From CAXXOK01 sp963674895 (GTDB lineage: Bacteria > Bacillota > Clostridia > Christensenellales > Aristaeellaceae): 64,000 nt of DNA. The stretch spans positions 310,001 through 374,000 of the forward strand of contig CAXXCY010000001.1 of NCBI GenBank assembly GCA_963674895.2, written 5' to 3'. Below the pieces are notes generated by a model that was not told the DNA's origin, ran no database searches, and worked only from the letters and a program-made list of their open reading frames with translations. Every line of letters starts with the position of its first letter. The stretch's first letter is position 1. This document shows positions 8,546 to 17,188 of the stretch, piece after piece. Made by a program: the position numbers and the translations under genes.

Positions 8546-10915
8546 TCAAACGTCTTTTGCAAAAACCTCTTCGCAGAAAATCCGCGCAAGCTGCGGATCG
8601 AACTGCTTTCCGGCGTTCCTCAAGATCTCCGCCAGGGCTTCATCATGCGATATCGCCTTTTGGTACACGCGGTCCTGCGTCATGGCGTCGTACGCGTCCA
8701 CGATGGACAGAATCCTCGACAGCAGGGGGATTTCATAACCCGCCAGGTTTCGCGGATACCCTCTGCCGTCCCATCGCTCGTGGTGGCACAGGATATAATT
8801 GGCGATCGGCGCGAGGGTGGCGGTCGACATCGCAATCCGCTCGCCGATTTCCGGGTGCTTCTTCATCTCGACCCATTCCTCGTCGTTGAGCCTGCCCGGT
8901 TTGTTCAATATCTGTTCGCTGATGCCGACCTTGCCGATATCGTGCAGCTGCGCCAACAGTTCCATATTGTCCAGATCGATCTGCGACAGCCCGAGAATCA
9001 CGCCGACTTTCCTGGCCAGCCGCGCCAATCTCTCCTCATGCGCTTCCGTTTCATGGCTTTTCTCGCGCATCGTCGCACGGATGGTCGCGATAATGGAGCT
9101 GTGCGAGCTTCTATCTTCCAGAAGCTTGCGCTGGTTCATGTTGTTTTCCGCCCGCTTTAAAACGTCGCTTACCGGTTCATCCATCGTTTCCTTTGTGGAC
9201 ACGCCGAGCGCCATGTGGACATGCAGGGCATCATCCGCGATTTGCAGGTTATACTTGTCACAAGCGGATTGAATCTCATTCAGAAGCCTGATGGCGGTTT
9301 CGGTATCCGTTTTGGGAAGAAGGATGGAAAACTCGTCGCCCCCGGTCCTGGCCAGCACATCCTCCGGTCTGACGATACCGCCGAGCATCTTTGCCGTTTC
9401 GGCAATGAGCCGGTCGCCCACCGCGCGCCCAAACGAGTCGTTGATCAGTTTAACCCCGTTGATGTCCCCGATGAGGATGGACAGGGGCAATTGCTCCGGC
9501 ACATTGAGCAGGTCGGTTTCCATCTCAAAGAACCCGCGGTTGAATAGTCCCGTCATATCGTCATGGATGCTGGAATATATAAGCCTTTCCGACGCGATTT
9601 TCTTTTCGGTAATATCGCTGATAAAACAAAGGAAGCGCTTTTCGGCCAGCTTTACGGCGCTGATATTCGCCCACCGCGCGGTCCCGTTCTTCGGCCGGTA
9701 CTGCAGTTCTCCCTGCACCGCGTCCAGGACGGTCAGATCCTTGAAAAACTGGATTCCCTGGTCCAGCGTCTCCTGGCCGAAGAAATCCAGAACATCCCTC
9801 CCCTGCAATTCCTCCCGGGTATACCCCGATATCCTGACAGCGGCTTCGTTCACCTCGATAAACCGCCCGTATTCGTCGATGATGACGATCCCGTCGGGCG
9901 CGTTGCTGATATAGCTCCCGTACTTCTCTTCGCTTGCGCGCAGGTTTTCCTGCGCTTCCCTTTGCCCGGTCATATCCTGCAGGATGCAGTGCGCCTGAAC
10001 GGCTTCCCCCTTGTCGTTGTAGCGGATTTTCCCCTCAAAGTGGATATGCAGCATATGGCCGGTCTTGGTAAGCACCGGCATATCGCAGCGGATGGAGCCG
10101 TTTGCTTTGAACTCGCCGAACTTCTGGCGGTACGCCTCCGCGTATTCTGACGAAAGAAAGTCGCCAAACCATTTGCCGACCGCCTCGTCGTGAGAATACT
10201 GAAACATGTCCAGCCACTGTTGATTTACCTCTGCAATCCTGCCGTCCATGTTCAGGGATTGGTATCCCAGAGGCGCCTCGTCAAACAGCATGCGGAACCT
10301 TTCTTCGGATTCCGTAAGCTGATCCTGCAGGTGCCGCATCTCCCGCTGGCGTATCAGCAGCAGGCTCAGCAGGAAGGCTGTCGCCGGATACACCGTCAGG
10401 ACGGGCAGCGCGATGGCGCGGATCGTTTCAGCATTATTCGGGTAGGGAAGGATCAGCATGCAGGCGAGCATCACCACATGCACGGTGATGCTCATCACCA
10501 GAATGCTCAGCCAACGCCATTTGAACGGGCCGGGATACAGCCAGCGCCTCCAGCCAAGCCCGATCAGCGCGCAGGAGGAAATCACGGCAAGGCCCGGCAG
10601 CGTTCCCATGCCGCCCATGCTTATTCTGTAGATTGCCGCGGCGACCGCCGTGATAGCCGTCGGAACCGGACCGAACGTCAAGGCGGCAACGCTGATTAAA
10701 ATCGACCGGGTATCAAAAATGACGCCCAGCTGCAGCGTATACGGCAGCGACATGATGGCTACGCAGATTGCCGCGATGAGTATGCCTGTCACGATGGGCT
10801 GCAAACGGCGGTACCGCAATGGGAATAAATACGCCGCCTCGAAAATAACCGACAGCACAAGCAATAAAGAAGCATTTTGAACCAATGGAACGAACGAAGC
10901 CAGATTCACTTCCAA
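8546..10915 (-). CDS. 5TM-PAS-PAS-GGDEF-HD-GYP bifunctional c-di-GMP protein
   Basis: This protein is 789 residues from the TTG at 10915 (a TTG at 10981 would add 22). An N-terminal multi-TM domain of the LytS 5TM type (FGPVPTAITAVAAAIYRI and neighbours) is followed by two PAS domains. The GGDEF domain is intact (GGDEF about 525-529) with an RxxD inhibitory site RPED nine residues upstream. The HD-GYP domain has HDIGK at about 658-662 and HHERWDGRGYP at about 711-721. Both synthesis and hydrolysis of c-di-GMP are therefore possible, and one activity usually dominates. The PAS domains suggest redox, small-molecule or light input. It is the first gene of the two-gene operon. Confidence 0.92.
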   Translation of the reverse strand: MEVNLASFVPLVQNASLLLVLSVIFEAAYLFPLRYRRLQPIVTGILIAAICVAIMSLPYTLQLGVIFDTRSILISVAALTFGPVPTAITAVAAAIYRISMGGMGTLPGLAVISSCALIGLGWRRWLYPGPFKWRWLSILVMSITVHVVMLACMLILPYPNNAETIRAIALPVLTVYPATAFLLSLLLIRQREMRHLQDQLTESEERFRMLFDEAPLGYQSLNMDGRIAEVNQQWLDMFQYSHDEAVGKWFGDFLSSEYAEAYRQKFGEFKANGSIRCDMPVLTKTGHMLHIHFEGKIRYNDKGEAVQAHCILQDMTGQREAQENLRASEEKYGSYISNAPDGIVIIDEYGRFIEVNEAAVRISGYTREELQGRDVLDFFGQETLDQGIQFFKDLTVLDAVQGELQYRPKNGTARWANISAVKLAEKRFLCFISDITEKKIASERLIYSSIHDDMTGLFNRGFFEMETDLLNVPEQLPLSILIGDINGVKLINDSFGRAVGDRLIAETAKMLGGIVRPEDVLARTGGDEFSILLPKTDTETAIRLLNEIQSACDKYNLQIADDALHVHMALGVSTKETMDEPVSDVLKRAENNMNQRKLLEDRSSHSSIIATIRATMREKSHETEAHEERLARLARKVGVILGLSQIDLDNMELLAQLHDIGKVGISEQILNKPGRLNDEEWVEMKKHPEIGERIAMSTATLAPIANYILCHHERWDGRGYPRNLAGYEIPLLSRILSIVDAYDAMTQDRVYQKAISHDEALAEILRNAGKQFDPQLARIFCEEVFAKDV

Positions 10916-11241
10916 TGTCCCTTCCCACTCCTTTATGCGCGGTATGGCTATGCAAAATATCGCATGCAGCTTTGCCGGCAAAACTATTGATTTTTCAGGC
11001 CGCTATGGCCTTTGCTTTTTCGGATGACGATCCATAGGCTGCGCGGGCGCTCGCAATGCGTGCGTTATTATTCTACTAGTCATTTTTGCGTCTTATTATA
11101 GCACACCCGGGACAGAAAGGACAGCGCCTGTTTCCAGTCCAGGAACGCCCGTTGGGCATGCGGTCCATTTCCTGAATTTACCCGGTTCTACTTTACAAAC
11201 GCGCGCCCATGTGATATATTAAAATCCGCTCACCGGAACAC

Positions 11242-11317
11242 GGGGCATTAGCGCAGTTGGTAGCGCACAACACTGGCAGTGTTGGGGTCAGGAGTTCGAG
11301 TCTCCTATGCTCCACCA
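11242..11317 (+). tRNA. tRNA-Ala (anticodon GGC)
   Basis: This is a 76-base cloverleaf with encoded CCA. The acceptor arms GGGGCAT and ATGCTCC pair with the G3-U70 wobble that specifies alanine. The D-arm is GCGC/GCGC, the anticodon loop CTGGCAG (GGC) is closed by CAACA/TGTTG, and the T-arm is AGGAG/CTCCT. It lies at the boundary between chromosome and accessory DNA, a classic island integration site, although I found no second copy of its 3' end in the window. Confidence 0.95.
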
Positions 11318-11339
11318 AATCGAGAGTACGAGATTGATA

Positions 11340-11375
11340 CAATAAGAGCCGATCAGAAATGACCGGCTCTTATTG
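11340..11375. terminator. Long perfect hairpin downstream of tRNA-Ala, probable terminator
   Basis: CAATAAGAGCCG (11340-11351) pairs over 12 bp with CGGCTCTTATTG (11364-11375). A further TCA/TGA stem with a GAAA loop closes the inside. No clean T-run follows, but the position 23 bases after the tRNA fits transcription end or transcript stabilisation. Confidence 0.65.
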
Positions 11376-11410
11376 TGAGTATAGGCAAAATGGCTTGATA
11401 CATAAGGTTT

Positions 11411-11704
11411 TCATACACTAATAGGAGCTCTGACGGCTCGTTGATTTAGGTGGGCCTTCTTAGGAGTAAAGGTATTGGCGATATTTTTCAATGGATACAT
11501 GGTCAGATGCACCCCCCTATATGAATAATTAAAAGGTTTATGAATAATTAAAAGGTTTGAAAGTGAATCTTTAGAGAAACTATTGATATAAGATAACCAT
11601 ATCGATTGACCCTCAATGATTTTTTGAAGAGCAATGAGACTACAGTGATGATATAGGGTTTTGGGAAATGCTTCTTTACCATTAGTTGAGATCCTCCTGA
11701 TCAT
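11411..11704 (-). pseudogene. Remnant of a DUF2971-like protein gene
   Basis: A leftward frame contains TLYHHCSLIALQKIIEG followed by QSIWLSYINSFSKDS, like the N-terminus of DUF2971 proteins (Y-H-x-x-S, then IWLS). Members are usually 200-300 residues and often sit beside defence genes. Here the frame loses similarity after about 50 residues, exactly where a 19-bp tandem duplication (11521-11558) would shift the frame. No well-placed ribosome binding site decides a start, and the frame overlaps the end of the upstream 254-residue gene. I read it as a broken gene; a short functional product cannot be excluded. Confidence 0.4.
11521..11558. repeat. 19-bp perfect tandem duplication
   Basis: The unit ATGAATAATTAAAAGGTTT occurs twice in direct succession (11521-11539, 11540-11558). 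Nineteen is not a multiple of three, so the duplication changes frame in the DUF2971-like remnant. Confidence 0.9.
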
Positions 11705-12446
11705 GTTGTACAGGTATGGAAATAATGCCACCTACCGTATGAGGTGTTAATGGGATAAATCTCAACTCTGCATATGGCCTAGTATCGGCCAGGGAATCTT
11801 TAGAGTATTTCTGGGAATAAAAGGAAACGATTCCTTCTTGTGCAGGAATACTCATGACCCAATCCACTCTCGGACGGTTTGCTAAATGCTCCAGAAACTC
11901 TTTACTTCGAAGTAGGAGGATGGTTTCTTGACAGTCTTCTTCATTTTGTACTGTTGGCGGCAGTAAAGACTTATCTTCAAGTAAAAAACATACTCTTAAT
12001 GTATCATAACCAATTTCCGGTTGCTTTTCCTCTATATCTTTTTTGACATGGTCAACATACGCATCGATTTTTCGATAATGGTCGTCAAAAATTAGAATGG
12101 CATTTTGAATATACTGATTATATGAGCTTTTTACATCGATCACATCATGAAAGGTCGATGGAGAGCCCGATTTAAGCAATTTGTCGAACTCCCTATCGAT
12201 TCGCCTATCTTCTTCCGTGCCTTTACTACCTCTTGATGTTCTCTTATAGCAATCATGCCGGAAATGTTCGACAATGAGGATTTGCTTATCAAAAACATAG
12301 TATGCATCAGGCCTCTCAAAATCATGGCAATGACCATGCAGAAAATCATTCAACGCATGTATCTCATCATCATTACCATAATAGCATAAATTAATATCGC
12401 CATCTGTTGCCAGCAGATTTCCGAGCGCTTCTGTTACATCATTCAT
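11682..12446 (-). CDS. Uncharacterised 254-residue accessory protein
   Basis: I do not recognise this protein. It is soluble and acidic, with no membrane segment or signal peptide. The N-terminal part has conserved-looking features such as DAYYVFDKQILIVEHFRHDC and a basic, Gly/Ser-containing patch (KRTSRGSKGTEEDRR). The middle is helical and charged. The ATG is preceded by GGAGGGGGAA. It lies between tRNA-Ala and a type I restriction locus next to a DUF2971 remnant, so a defence or stress role is a guess from context only. Confidence 0.65.
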   Translation of the reverse strand: MNDVTEALGNLLATDGDINLCYYGNDDEIHALNDFLHGHCHDFERPDAYYVFDKQILIVEHFRHDCYKRTSRGSKGTEEDRRIDREFDKLLKSGSPSTFHDVIDVKSSYNQYIQNAILIFDDHYRKIDAYVDHVKKDIEEKQPEIGYDTLRVCFLLEDKSLLPPTVQNEEDCQETILLLRSKEFLEHLANRPRVDWVMSIPAQEGIVSFYSQKYSKDSLADTRPYAELRFIPLTPHTVGGIISIPVQHDQEDLN

Positions 12447-12782
12447 TACACTTCCCCCTCCAACCGCATAATGAGCCTTATACGGGCAATCTGGGTTTTA
12501 TTGGTATTTCTGTAATCCCCTATTTATATAGATTTCAGCGTTTCATATATTTCACTTCGTAACCAGTATTTTCAGTTTCGTGTCATCGTTTTTAGAAAAA
12601 ATGTGACACGCCAGGTGACACGAAATCCACATATCTATCCAGGATAATATATTCTATTATCGAGATAAGGAAATCCCGCATTTTGCGTGTGTTCCATCAA
12701 TTACACCAAGTTTACATTGTCCATATGTAATAATTTACGTGCAAAAGAATCCGGCTTTATGCAAATCATGGTTTGGCAGGGA
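12447..12782. other. 336-base AT-rich gap without a gene, with CGTGTCA repeats
   Basis: No coding frame with a ribosome binding site was seen. The notable content is TTTCGTGTCA (12576-12585) and its perfect inverse TGACACGAAA (12616-12625), with a third TGACACG at 12604-12610 between them. This could be a protein binding site controlling the leftward 254-residue gene, or an old recombination site. Confidence 0.5.
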
Positions 12783-15700
12783 TTATTCTGGCATGTCAAT
12801 ATCATATCCACCCTTGATGATAAAGTTCCTAAGTATTTTATCGACTTTTATATTTACCATCGGCAAAGGTAGTTTTTTGCCACTAAGAGCTTCAAAATAA
12901 CCCGTTGCTTTAGCAATATCAACTGTTTCCTTTAATCTGGTATAACGGCCAAATTCATTGATTGATGCGTTGTCCAAGCGTAAGGTCATCATGTTACGCA
13001 GCATATCTTCATCAAGACCGAACGCAGAGGCTACGCGATGGATCTGATCGTTCTTCGCGCGAGCCATATACTCGTTGATAAAATCGCGCAATGTTTTTCC
13101 GGGTTCGATCTTGACATCCCCCGTCTGCATATCATGCAGGAAAATGTTGGCGTATTTCTGCTCGTCCTGGGATAACGTAGCAAAGGTCTTATGTAATTCT
13201 TCCTTTGCGGCTTCAGCATCGGCTGGGTTACCACTCGACAAAGCCTTCTTATACTTTTCAAATCTAGAATCCATATACTCAGCATCGATTTCGTCTGTGT
13301 TAATGGTTGTGATATAGCCATCAAGATCATAAGGTGAGTCGACGCCGACGCCATCATCATCGCTTTCGTTAAAAAGTTCCTTGTAGCGCAAAACCAAAAT
13401 CTTGTATATTTTTTCATCCAACAGGAGTTCTATTTCTTTAACTTTTCCGGTGTTTATGTCTGTGAATGAATAGGTCAGCGTGTTCCATACGAGCCCTTGA
13501 ACCTTTGCAGCTTCTAAATACGCATTAAGCTCATTGAATAATGCGGCAAACTTCCTTCGTTCAGGAATCTCACTTGGGAGCTTTTCAAAATCAAAGATTC
13601 CAGCTTGCTCAAAGAGATTCTTGATTTGCACAAAAACAGCGTTCATGTTCTCAAGGTTCTGATCCAGCTTGACCGCAAACATTCCGAGAGGCTTGTCACC
13701 GGAGTATAGCTTGACCGCCGCGCTAATATTTTGTTCCATCGTATAAGGGGCGCGGTAGTATTTGATGGAACCAAAAGGCTTTTCCGGACCAAACAAGCGA
13801 TTGGTGCGGGAAAACGCCTGTATGATGCTTTCATATCGCAGTACCTTATCCAGATATAACACATTCAGCCATTTTGAATCGAAGCCGGTTAACATCTGGT
13901 CAACTACAATCAAAAGATCAATCTGCTCCTCCGGTGTTCTTTCGATTCTTTCATACGGCTTTTTATGGGCAAGCCGTAGTTGAATATCCTTTTTCATTTT
14001 TCCGTATGTAGGGATTGTAAACGTCTGGTGGAATCGCTTGTTATAATCTGTGATGATTTCGATAAGCGCTTCTTCCTTGGCGATTCCGGTTCCGTTGTTA
14101 TCGGTGCTCGGGTCAAACAACGCAGTCACTTTCAAGTCTGGAGCCGATGTTTTGAATCTTTCATAATACTGAACCGCTTCTGCAATACTGGAAGTTGCGA
14201 AAAGCCCGTGAAATTTCCGACCGTGACTGATCACTTCCCAAGCATCAAGAATATCCTCAACCACCATTTTTTGGTGCTCATCCGTGCGATATTGACCATT
14301 TGCAAGCAGAAAGTCCTCAATCCCTTTTACATAGGAACCGTCACTGTTTTCATATCCGGCCATCGGAACATCATTCATGTATTGATAGAAAATTTTCTTT
14401 TTCTTATCGTCGGCAAGCGCTTCCGTCACGCTTGCTGCTTTTGCCTTGTCCAAAGCGACTGCGGTGCGGATATCCATTTCCTTGAAAGTGAGCACCTTAT
14501 CCGGATCGAAGCCCAGAACATTCTTGTCCCTGATACCATCGGCAATGCTATATCGATGCAGCTCGTTTCCGAACACATCGGTCGTTGTATTGCCCTTTTT
14601 TAGGTTCTCAATTTGAATCGGGGTACCGCTGAAACCGAAGAACAGCGCTTTGGGGAAGGTCTGCTTAACCGTATGCATCATATCCCCAAAGGTATCCCGG
14701 TGGCACTCGTCAACAATAAAAACGATACGCTTTTTAAGAATCAGTTCCAGGTCAGCCTTTTTCAGCCTGCCCTCAGAATCATCTTTGATATTGCTCATTT
14801 TCTGAATGGAGGTCACGATCAGCGTGTTGGCGGTATCTGTACTTTTCAGTTTTGATACCAGCACAACGGTATCCTCGGTCTCCTGTACAGAATCCGTTAC
14901 TTCCGCAAAACCACGATATTCCAATGCGCTTTGGGTGCCCAGTTCTATTCGATCGATCAAAAAAACCACTTTATCCGCATCTTTGGAGTTGGCAATCAAC
15001 TGCGCCGACTTAAAAGATGTCATGGTTTTGCCAGAGCCTGTGGTATGCCAGATGTAGCCGCCCATCTGATTGCCGTTTTCCCATTGATGCTTTGCAACCG
15101 TATCGGAAATTTTGTTGGCCGCGTAATACTGATAGGAACGCATCACCTTTAAAATTCCGTCCGTATCGTCTGCAACGGTGTAGAAACCAATCAGCTGGTG
15201 GGCCATCGGTATGGAAAGCAAGGTAGACGCAATCTGTTTCCAATCGTTGATCGGATCATTATTAAAGTCCGCCCAATGGAAATAGAAATCCGTGTTAAAC
15301 CTTCCCTCTGGGCCGGGGTTTGCGAAATATACCGTTTCTTCCGGATTCATCGCCACGAAAACCTGAATGAGTGAAAACAGCCCCGTAAATACGCCTTCGT
15401 GGGCATATTTCTCTATTTGATTATAGGCTTGCGATACTGGAATCCCGCTTTTCTTGAGTTCTACATGAATCAGCGGCATCCCGTTGATCAACAATATAAA
15501 ATCACCGCGACGATTCGGCAACATACTGGTTCTCGCCGTATATTTCGGTTGCTCGGCAATTTGATACCGGCTTTGCCCGGCTGCAATCTCCTGCCGGTCG
15601 TAAATTTTCAGAGAGATCTCCTTGCCAAAATGCTCCTTGTCCTCCTGATTATCACGGGTAATCGGCACGCTTCTGCCGTTAATGAAGCCGTTGAGCTTCA

Positions 15701-15932
15701 ACGGAGTTCGCAGTACACCGATTTGTTCCATAATCTGCTGCATTTCGCCGTCCGTCAGCGGATAATCGTTGAGCCTGTCAATGGTGCGGTTGTTCTCAAA
15801 AAGAATATTGGCCCAGTTTTGGAGCAGCTCCTGCTCGGTTTTGTATTGCAACACCTCCGGTTCCCAACCATAGGAGGACGTCAGCATTTTGATGAGAGCA
15901 TTTTCAAATTCAGCTTCACTTGCGTACGCCAT
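12783..15932 (-). CDS. hsdR: Type I restriction enzyme, R subunit (HsdR)
   Basis: This 1049-residue protein has the full length of the family. The N-terminal PD-(D/E)XK nuclease domain includes FILLINGMPLIHVELKKSG (E-x-K). Next is an SF2 helicase core with Walker A HTTGSGKTM, a DECH box (IVDECHRDTFGDM), motif III GFSGTP, and motif VI region near QMLTGFDSKWLN. A C-terminal region binds the methylase core. It cleaves unmodified DNA after ATP-driven translocation. It is the last gene of the leftward hsdM-hsdS-hsdR operon, 14 bases after hsdS. No disruption is seen, so the system is probably active. Confidence 0.95.
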   Translation of the reverse strand: MAYASEAEFENALIKMLTSSYGWEPEVLQYKTEQELLQNWANILFENNRTIDRLNDYPLTDGEMQQIMEQIGVLRTPLKLNGFINGRSVPITRDNQEDKEHFGKEISLKIYDRQEIAAGQSRYQIAEQPKYTARTSMLPNRRGDFILLINGMPLIHVELKKSGIPVSQAYNQIEKYAHEGVFTGLFSLIQVFVAMNPEETVYFANPGPEGRFNTDFYFHWADFNNDPINDWKQIASTLLSIPMAHQLIGFYTVADDTDGILKVMRSYQYYAANKISDTVAKHQWENGNQMGGYIWHTTGSGKTMTSFKSAQLIANSKDADKVVFLIDRIELGTQSALEYRGFAEVTDSVQETEDTVVLVSKLKSTDTANTLIVTSIQKMSNIKDDSEGRLKKADLELILKKRIVFIVDECHRDTFGDMMHTVKQTFPKALFFGFSGTPIQIENLKKGNTTTDVFGNELHRYSIADGIRDKNVLGFDPDKVLTFKEMDIRTAVALDKAKAASVTEALADDKKKKIFYQYMNDVPMAGYENSDGSYVKGIEDFLLANGQYRTDEHQKMVVEDILDAWEVISHGRKFHGLFATSSIAEAVQYYERFKTSAPDLKVTALFDPSTDNNGTGIAKEEALIEIITDYNKRFHQTFTIPTYGKMKKDIQLRLAHKKPYERIERTPEEQIDLLIVVDQMLTGFDSKWLNVLYLDKVLRYESIIQAFSRTNRLFGPEKPFGSIKYYRAPYTMEQNISAAVKLYSGDKPLGMFAVKLDQNLENMNAVFVQIKNLFEQAGIFDFEKLPSEIPERRKFAALFNELNAYLEAAKVQGLVWNTLTYSFTDINTGKVKEIELLLDEKIYKILVLRYKELFNESDDDGVGVDSPYDLDGYITTINTDEIDAEYMDSRFEKYKKALSSGNPADAEAAKEELHKTFATLSQDEQKYANIFLHDMQTGDVKIEPGKTLRDFINEYMARAKNDQIHRVASAFGLDEDMLRNMMTLRLDNASINEFGRYTRLKETVDIAKATGYFEALSGKKLPLPMVNIKVDKILRNFIIKGGYDIDMPE

Positions 15933-15946
15933 GAGAGCTCACTCCT

Positions 15947-17188
15947 TTACACAAACATCTTTTCGAGAAATGCCTTTTTGAGAATCTTTAGCTTTTCTAA
16001 CTCATTCTGATGAAGGGTGATAAGGTTGTCAAGGCGAGAAAAAAAACTCCCTATCGCTTCTTGCTCATCGAATGTTGGCGGTGTGGGAACCAAGAAAGAA
16101 GCAAGATTGTTTCGGCTAATTCTCTGTCGTGTGCCACCTGCTAGCACCGTATTAACTTCAATAAAGTAGTTTTGAGATGACAAGAATTGAACTAAGAATT
16201 TATTGCTGCAATCAGCGGCTGTTCTAACGATGGTACAATCAACGGCTGTAATCATTTTTGTGCCTATATGTGGCATAATACAGGCTCTACCTGCGGGTTC
16301 TGGCAATCTTGAAATGAGAATATCGCCGGGCAAAACTTCCTCGCAATGCAACCGCCTAAAAGTGTCCTGCGAAATCCACTTCATGTTGTTTGGTTTGTTT
16401 AGATACTCAGCAACTCCAACATTTCCGGTTTGTACTAACCGAATACCTGAATCACTTTGGTCTTTTGATTCTATCCAGTCACCATCAGAAAATTTATCGC
16501 ATAGCTCACTCAACTTACTCTGTTCCCAAGCTTCAGTAAATCCCGAAAAACGAATTTCAGGAAAGCAGCTTCCATTTTTCGGGAACATCTTCTCGAGCAT
16601 AGCTTTTTTTACCGTCACCAGTTTGTCATGCTTACGCTGATGAAGGGTGACAAGGTTGTCGAGGTTATCTAAAAATTCACCGATTTTTCTTTGTTCCTCA
16701 ACTAACGGGACAAGAATCTCTATTTTCTCAAAGTCTGATTCGTGTATTCTCCATTGACCATAGATTACTCCTTGCCGCCATTTGATCATCGCATTGATAA
16801 AATCTTTTTTTACCAACCGTCGACCTAAAAAATCCGAGTCTGCGATGCCGGTTGGTAAGAAAATGCTGTACACAGGTGAGATTGAGGCATTTCCATACTT
16901 ATTGAGACCTATTGATCCGGTTTCGAGATTGTTTGAACTATAAATGAAATCTCCCAACTTAGTTTTCTTATATAGTTTGTTTTCGGCGTCAGATACTAAC
17001 GAGCTTCTATCATATCTATCCCCTTTAATTGCAACCCCTTCATAGGCAATAAAAGCCATCAGGGGATAATCATCGCTCATAGGAGATTGTTCATTGCGCT
17101 CAGCGAGTAATTCTCCAACCTTACGCTGTTCCCAATCTTCCGCAAATCCATCGAAGCGAATAGCAGGTTTTTTCGTGCTTTCTGCCAT
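15947..17188 (-). CDS. hsdS: Type I restriction-modification specificity subunit (HsdS)
   Basis: This 413-residue protein has two target-recognition domains (about 10-150 and 215-355). Each is followed by a related helical spacer: FLDNLDNLVTLHQRKHDKL...KKAMLEKMF and FFSRLDNLITLHQNELEKL...KKAFLEKMF. Two complete TRDs predict a bipartite asymmetric target. Its stop overlaps nothing downstream, and its start overlaps the hsdM stop by one base. I saw no inverted partial hsdS copies nearby, so there is no sign of shufflon-type phase variation. Confidence 0.95.
   Translation of the reverse strand: MAESTKKPAIRFDGFAEDWEQRKVGELLAERNEQSPMSDDYPLMAFIAYEGVAIKGDRYDRSSLVSDAENKLYKKTKLGDFIYSSNNLETGSIGLNKYGNASISPVYSIFLPTGIADSDFLGRRLVKKDFINAMIKWRQGVIYGQWRIHESDFEKIEILVPLVEEQRKIGEFLDNLDNLVTLHQRKHDKLVTVKKAMLEKMFPKNGSCFPEIRFSGFTEAWEQSKLSELCDKFSDGDWIESKDQSDSGIRLVQTGNVGVAEYLNKPNNMKWISQDTFRRLHCEEVLPGDILISRLPEPAGRACIMPHIGTKMITAVDCTIVRTAADCSNKFLVQFLSSQNYFIEVNTVLAGGTRQRISRNNLASFLVPTPPTFDEQEAIGSFFSRLDNLITLHQNELEKLKILKKAFLEKMFV

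Noticed and set aside
11242..11317. Reading the tRNA as tRNA-Gly because of the GGC triplet
   Set aside because: The anticodon GGC reads the GCC codon (Ala), and the G3-U70 acceptor pair confirms alanine.
15947..17188. Phase-variable hsdS with inverted repeats
   Set aside because: Only one hsdS gene is present, and no partial copies or recombinase are beside it.
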